Under the pieces are notes generated by a model, which saw only the letters and a program-made list of their open reading frames with translations, had not been told where the DNA came from and made no database searches. The position numbers and the translations under genes were made by a program. Shown here piece after piece: positions 61,088 through 64,000 of a stretch of 64,000 bases of DNA (positions are counted from its first letter, which is position 1; each line of letters opens with the position of its first letter). Source of the stretch: Ahniella affigens (GTDB lineage Bacteria > Pseudomonadota > Gammaproteobacteria > Xanthomonadales > Ahniellaceae); NCBI RefSeq assembly GCF_003015185.1, contig NZ_CP027860.1, positions 4,867,001 to 4,931,000 on the forward strand, in the 5' to 3' direction.

Positions 61088-63976
61088 TTAGAACGTGTAC
61101 GTCACGTTCGCCCAGTAGTAGCGACCAACCGTATCAAACGTGCGCTCGTCGGTGTTGCCGTTGAGCGTGTTGTTTTGATAGAGGATCGGCGGCTGCTTGT
61201 CGCCCACATTGTCGATACCCAGACGGATGCGGGTGTTCCAGTCAGCGAAGTTATAGCCGAACTGCAGGTTGTGGTACGTGGTCGCACCGCGGGTGAACTT
61301 ACAACCATCGCTGCCAGGCGGAATCGCGGCGTCGGCGCAAGGGCCGTCGTTACGCAGCGAGCCCACGGCGAAGCCATGGATGTAACGCGTGTTCCACTGA
61401 GCTTCCCAGTTGCCGAGGTTCCAGGCCACCGTGCCCAGACCGCGCCAGCGGCTGTAGTTACCCAGGCCGCCGTTGGCAACCGTCAGGAACGTACCAGCGT
61501 TGAACTGCTGGCCAACCGTTTCGCCGTCAACGATGACCTTCACGTCGAACTGGTCAACGTAGGTGGTGTCGAGGCTGGTACGGAAGTTACCGATGTCGGT
61601 TTCCATGGCGTACTTGAAGCCGAGGTCCAGACCCTTGGTGGCGGTCTCGCCGACGTTGTCGTTGACGTCGAAGAGGCGAACCATTTCGCCGTTGGCGTCG
61701 CGGCTGAACAGCTGGCAGAACGGCGACGGATTGGCGACCGTGCTCGAGAAGCAGGCATTCAGGATGTTCTGCGTGCCGAACGTGCCGATGGTCTTTTCCA
61801 GGTCCACGCGCCACACGTCGAGGGTGGTCGAGAAACCATCCAGGAAGCTCGGCGAGTAAACGACACCCCAGGTAAACACGCTGCCTTCTTCCGGCTCGAG
61901 GGTCGAGTTGCCGCCCTTGATCGCCGACAGCTGCGAGTCGGTCTGGTTGAACGAGCCGTCGGTCGGGACATTCGCGCAGGCCGGGTTGGCCGGACCGGTG
62001 AAGCCGTTACACGGATCGTTGAAGCCGTCCGACGAGGCGAAGTTGCCAGCGTACAGGTCAGAAATGGTCGGAGCGCGGAACACCGTTGCGTAGGTCGTAC
62101 GGACCAGCACGTCGTCGATCGGCTTCCATTCAAAGCCAATCTTGTAGTTGCTGGTGCTGCCGAAGGTGTCGTAATCCGACCAACGGCCACCGACCAGCAG
62201 GTTCAGACGCTGGGCGAACGGTGCGTCAGCCATCAGCGGCACCAGGGCTTCGCCGTAGATTTCCTTGGTTTCCACGCTGCCGTTGGTCGGCGACGTGCAA
62301 GCTTCCGAGGAGATCAAGCAGGTAAACGTCTGGGTGTTGATCTGGGCCAGGAAGTCCGGCTCAAACGCGTAGTCCTGTTCACGCCATTCCAGGCCCACGG
62401 CGGCGCTGGCCATACCGGCCGGCAGCTCGAAGAGGTCGCCGGAGAAGTTGGCGTTGACGGTCTTCAGCGACTGCGTGGTGACATTGCGCGTGTTCGGCGC
62501 GATGGCAGCCAGGGCAGCGAGCTGGGCTTGACCGGCAGCCGAGCTTGGGTCCGGCGGGGCGCCGAAGAAGTCGACCGGGACGCAGTTGGCGATCGGTGCA
62601 CCTGGCGTGCCGCAACGGGCCACGCCACCGGCATCGATGAAGCTCGGGCCGAGCGCATCGGCCAGGGCCGAGGTCAGCAGGTAACCCGTGGTGGTGTTGT
62701 CTTGCTTGTAGCGACCGTAGCTGCCGTAGGCATCCCACGTCCACGACGTGTCACCAAAGCCGCCCTTCAGACCGAAGTTGAATTGCTTGGCGTCGGTGTC
62801 GTAGTCGTAGCGGCGGTTGCCGATACGGGACAGACGCAGACGGCTGTCGATGATGTCGACGCCGAACGGGTTGTAGATGCTGTCGCCGGACAGGACGATG
62901 TTGTCGTTCGCCGGGCGACCGTCAAACGGCAGCGGGGCGATCTGGCCGAACGAACTCGTGTTCGTGGCCCACAGGTCCGCATAGGCAGTGATCGTGTCGG
63001 TGACGTTGTAGGTACCCGAAACGAACACATTCGTGCGTTCTTGCGGGGTCAACTGCACGTTGCCGACGGCCTGGTAGTTGAACAGGTCCGAGGCTTCAAA
63101 GCACTTGTAGTCGGTGATTGCGGTGCCCGCGCGGCCTTCGATACGCGTCAGATTGACGTTGGCCGAGCTGCCGCCGCAGTTGATGCCGTTGGCCTGCGCA
63201 AGCGCGCGCGGCACAGCGTACCAACCAGTCGTCGTACGGCTGGAGCCACCGATGGTGACCACGCCGCTCGAAAGGGTCAGGGCCAGAGCCGAGTAATCGC
63301 GGTCGGCAGCGCTGACTTCTTCCTGGTCGTTGTAAGACGCGCTGATAATGAAGTTGCCGCGGTCGCCAGCGGTACCAAAGGTCGCGCTGATGCCCTTACG
63401 CTCACCGTCGTCTTCGCCGCTGACGCCGTAGTTGATCGAGGCCGAACCACCTTCGTAGTCCTTCTTCATGATGATGTTGACCACACCACCAATCGCGTCG
63501 GAACCGTAGATCGCCGAGGCGCCGTCCTTCAGGACTTCGATCTGCTCGATCAGGTTGATCGGAATCGAGTTCAAGTCGTCATAGTTGACGCGGCGGCCAT
63601 TGACCAGGAGCAGCGTGCGCTCTTCGCCCAGACCACGCAGAGAAACCGTTGCACGACCGTCGCCACCGCCGTTGTTGACCGAGGCGTTCGTGGCCGCACC
63701 AGCCACCGAGGGAATTTCTTGCAGCACGTCGCCGAGGATAACGGCGCCGGAGCGCTCAATCGCTGCGGCGTCGATGACTTGCACCGGGCTCGCGGTTTCC
63801 AAATCGACACGACGGATGCGCGAACCGGTGACCTCAATGGCCTCCAGTTCTTTTGCACCAGCATCCTGATCGTCCTGCGCGAAGGCAGAACTGGCTCCAA
63901 GCCCGGTGCTGCCGATCAAACCGAGCAGCAGGGCCTGGCGGATGCCAGTCACCAGCATATTGCGTTTGTTATTCAT
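61088..63976 (-). CDS. TonB-dependent receptor
   Basis: A 962-residue outer-membrane receptor. Signal peptide MNNKRNMLVTGIRQALLLGL to SSAFAQ; then ELEAIEVTGSRIRRVDLETA (TonB-box region), plug domain with SVNNGGGDGRATVSLRGLGE, RTLLLVNGRRVNYDDLNSIP, EVLKDGASAIYGSDAIGGVV, and a barrel ending YYWANVTYTF. The ETASPVQVID plus GDGRATVSLRGLG pattern is typical of the large receptors of this order, often used for peptides or glycans; the substrate is unknown. Strong ribosome site GGAGGAAAC. A terminator follows. Confidence 0.94.
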   Translation of the reverse strand: MNNKRNMLVTGIRQALLLGLIGSTGLGASSAFAQDDQDAGAKELEAIEVTGSRIRRVDLETASPVQVIDAAAIERSGAVILGDVLQEIPSVAGAATNASVNNGGGDGRATVSLRGLGEERTLLLVNGRRVNYDDLNSIPINLIEQIEVLKDGASAIYGSDAIGGVVNIIMKKDYEGGSASINYGVSGEDDGERKGISATFGTAGDRGNFIISASYNDQEEVSAADRDYSALALTLSSGVVTIGGSSRTTTGWYAVPRALAQANGINCGGSSANVNLTRIEGRAGTAITDYKCFEASDLFNYQAVGNVQLTPQERTNVFVSGTYNVTDTITAYADLWATNTSSFGQIAPLPFDGRPANDNIVLSGDSIYNPFGVDIIDSRLRLSRIGNRRYDYDTDAKQFNFGLKGGFGDTSWTWDAYGSYGRYKQDNTTTGYLLTSALADALGPSFIDAGGVARCGTPGAPIANCVPVDFFGAPPDPSSAAGQAQLAALAAIAPNTRNVTTQSLKTVNANFSGDLFELPAGMASAAVGLEWREQDYAFEPDFLAQINTQTFTCLISSEACTSPTNGSVETKEIYGEALVPLMADAPFAQRLNLLVGGRWSDYDTFGSTSNYKIGFEWKPIDDVLVRTTYATVFRAPTISDLYAGNFASSDGFNDPCNGFTGPANPACANVPTDGSFNQTDSQLSAIKGGNSTLEPEEGSVFTWGVVYSPSFLDGFSTTLDVWRVDLEKTIGTFGTQNILNACFSSTVANPSPFCQLFSRDANGEMVRLFDVNDNVGETATKGLDLGFKYAMETDIGNFRTSLDTTYVDQFDVKVIVDGETVGQQFNAGTFLTVANGGLGNYSRWRGLGTVAWNLGNWEAQWNTRYIHGFAVGSLRNDGPCADAAIPPGSDGCKFTRGATTYHNLQFGYNFADWNTRIRLGIDNVGDKQPPILYQNNTLNGNTDERTFDTVGRYYWANVTYTF

Positions 63977-64000
63977 GTTTCCTCCGGGCGTTTGCGCCCT

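Noticed and set aside
1-64000. tRNA, rRNA and CRISPR arrays
   Set aside because: No cloverleaf-like tRNA ends, rRNA stretches or regularly spaced direct repeats were recognised on reading either strand.

Overview
The window looks like chromosome of a GC-rich gammaproteobacterium of the Xanthomonadales/Lysobacterales type. The pointers are two very large TonB-dependent receptors, a PilS-PilR-TfpZ-pilin cluster, ahcY behind an S-adenosylhomocysteine riboswitch, many secreted proteins with Calx-beta, BACON-like and DUF11 repeats, and three proteins ending in or near a short (S/G)FE motif. That assignment is inference; there is no rRNA or other marker gene here. I recognised no tRNA, rRNA or CRISPR array.

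Layout. 1-10767 is housekeeping and secreted functions: a cut-off HTH regulator divergent from a NIPSNAP gene, a Tat-exported DUF1579-like protein, a PQQ-type sugar dehydrogenase, a DUF11 protein, yiaA, a Cys/Met PLP enzyme and uvrD. 11283-17606 (minus) is a compact conjugation module of the SXT/F type (small ORF, traD, an unknown, a DUF4400-like membrane protein, traL, traE, traK, traB) with no relaxase, no TraC ATPase and no pilin. 17923-30222 holds a Sel1-repeat protein, two tandem secreted paralogs with C-terminal membrane anchors, the SAH riboswitch plus ahcY, and a three-gene overlapping operon of exported proteins. 30567-36328 has an SGNH hydrolase, small unknowns, a GNAT enzyme and a TonB receptor.

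36669-48505 is an accessory region with lower GC: a secreted RHS-repeat protein, several small lipoprotein or immunity-like genes, a C-terminal toxin remnant with its likely immunity gene, two fragments of IS110 transposase, a Y1 (HUH) transposase, and inverted and direct repeats. It reads as a polymorphic-toxin locus repeatedly broken by mobile elements.

49251-63976 returns to core-like genes, mostly on the minus strand: an ECF sigma factor with its DGPF partner, a Pycsar-type membrane effector with no cyclase in view, two type IV pilins each behind a sigma-54 promoter, tfpZ, pilR and pilS (which would drive those promoters), AMP nucleosidase, a TPR sensor kinase that has lost its phospho-acceptor histidine, and a second TonB receptor. 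Dispersed repeats include a 165-bp MITE-like element with about 21-bp terminal inverted repeats (second, diverged copy at 19784) and palindromes of the CCCTCTCCCAC type at 11 kb and 23.8 kb.
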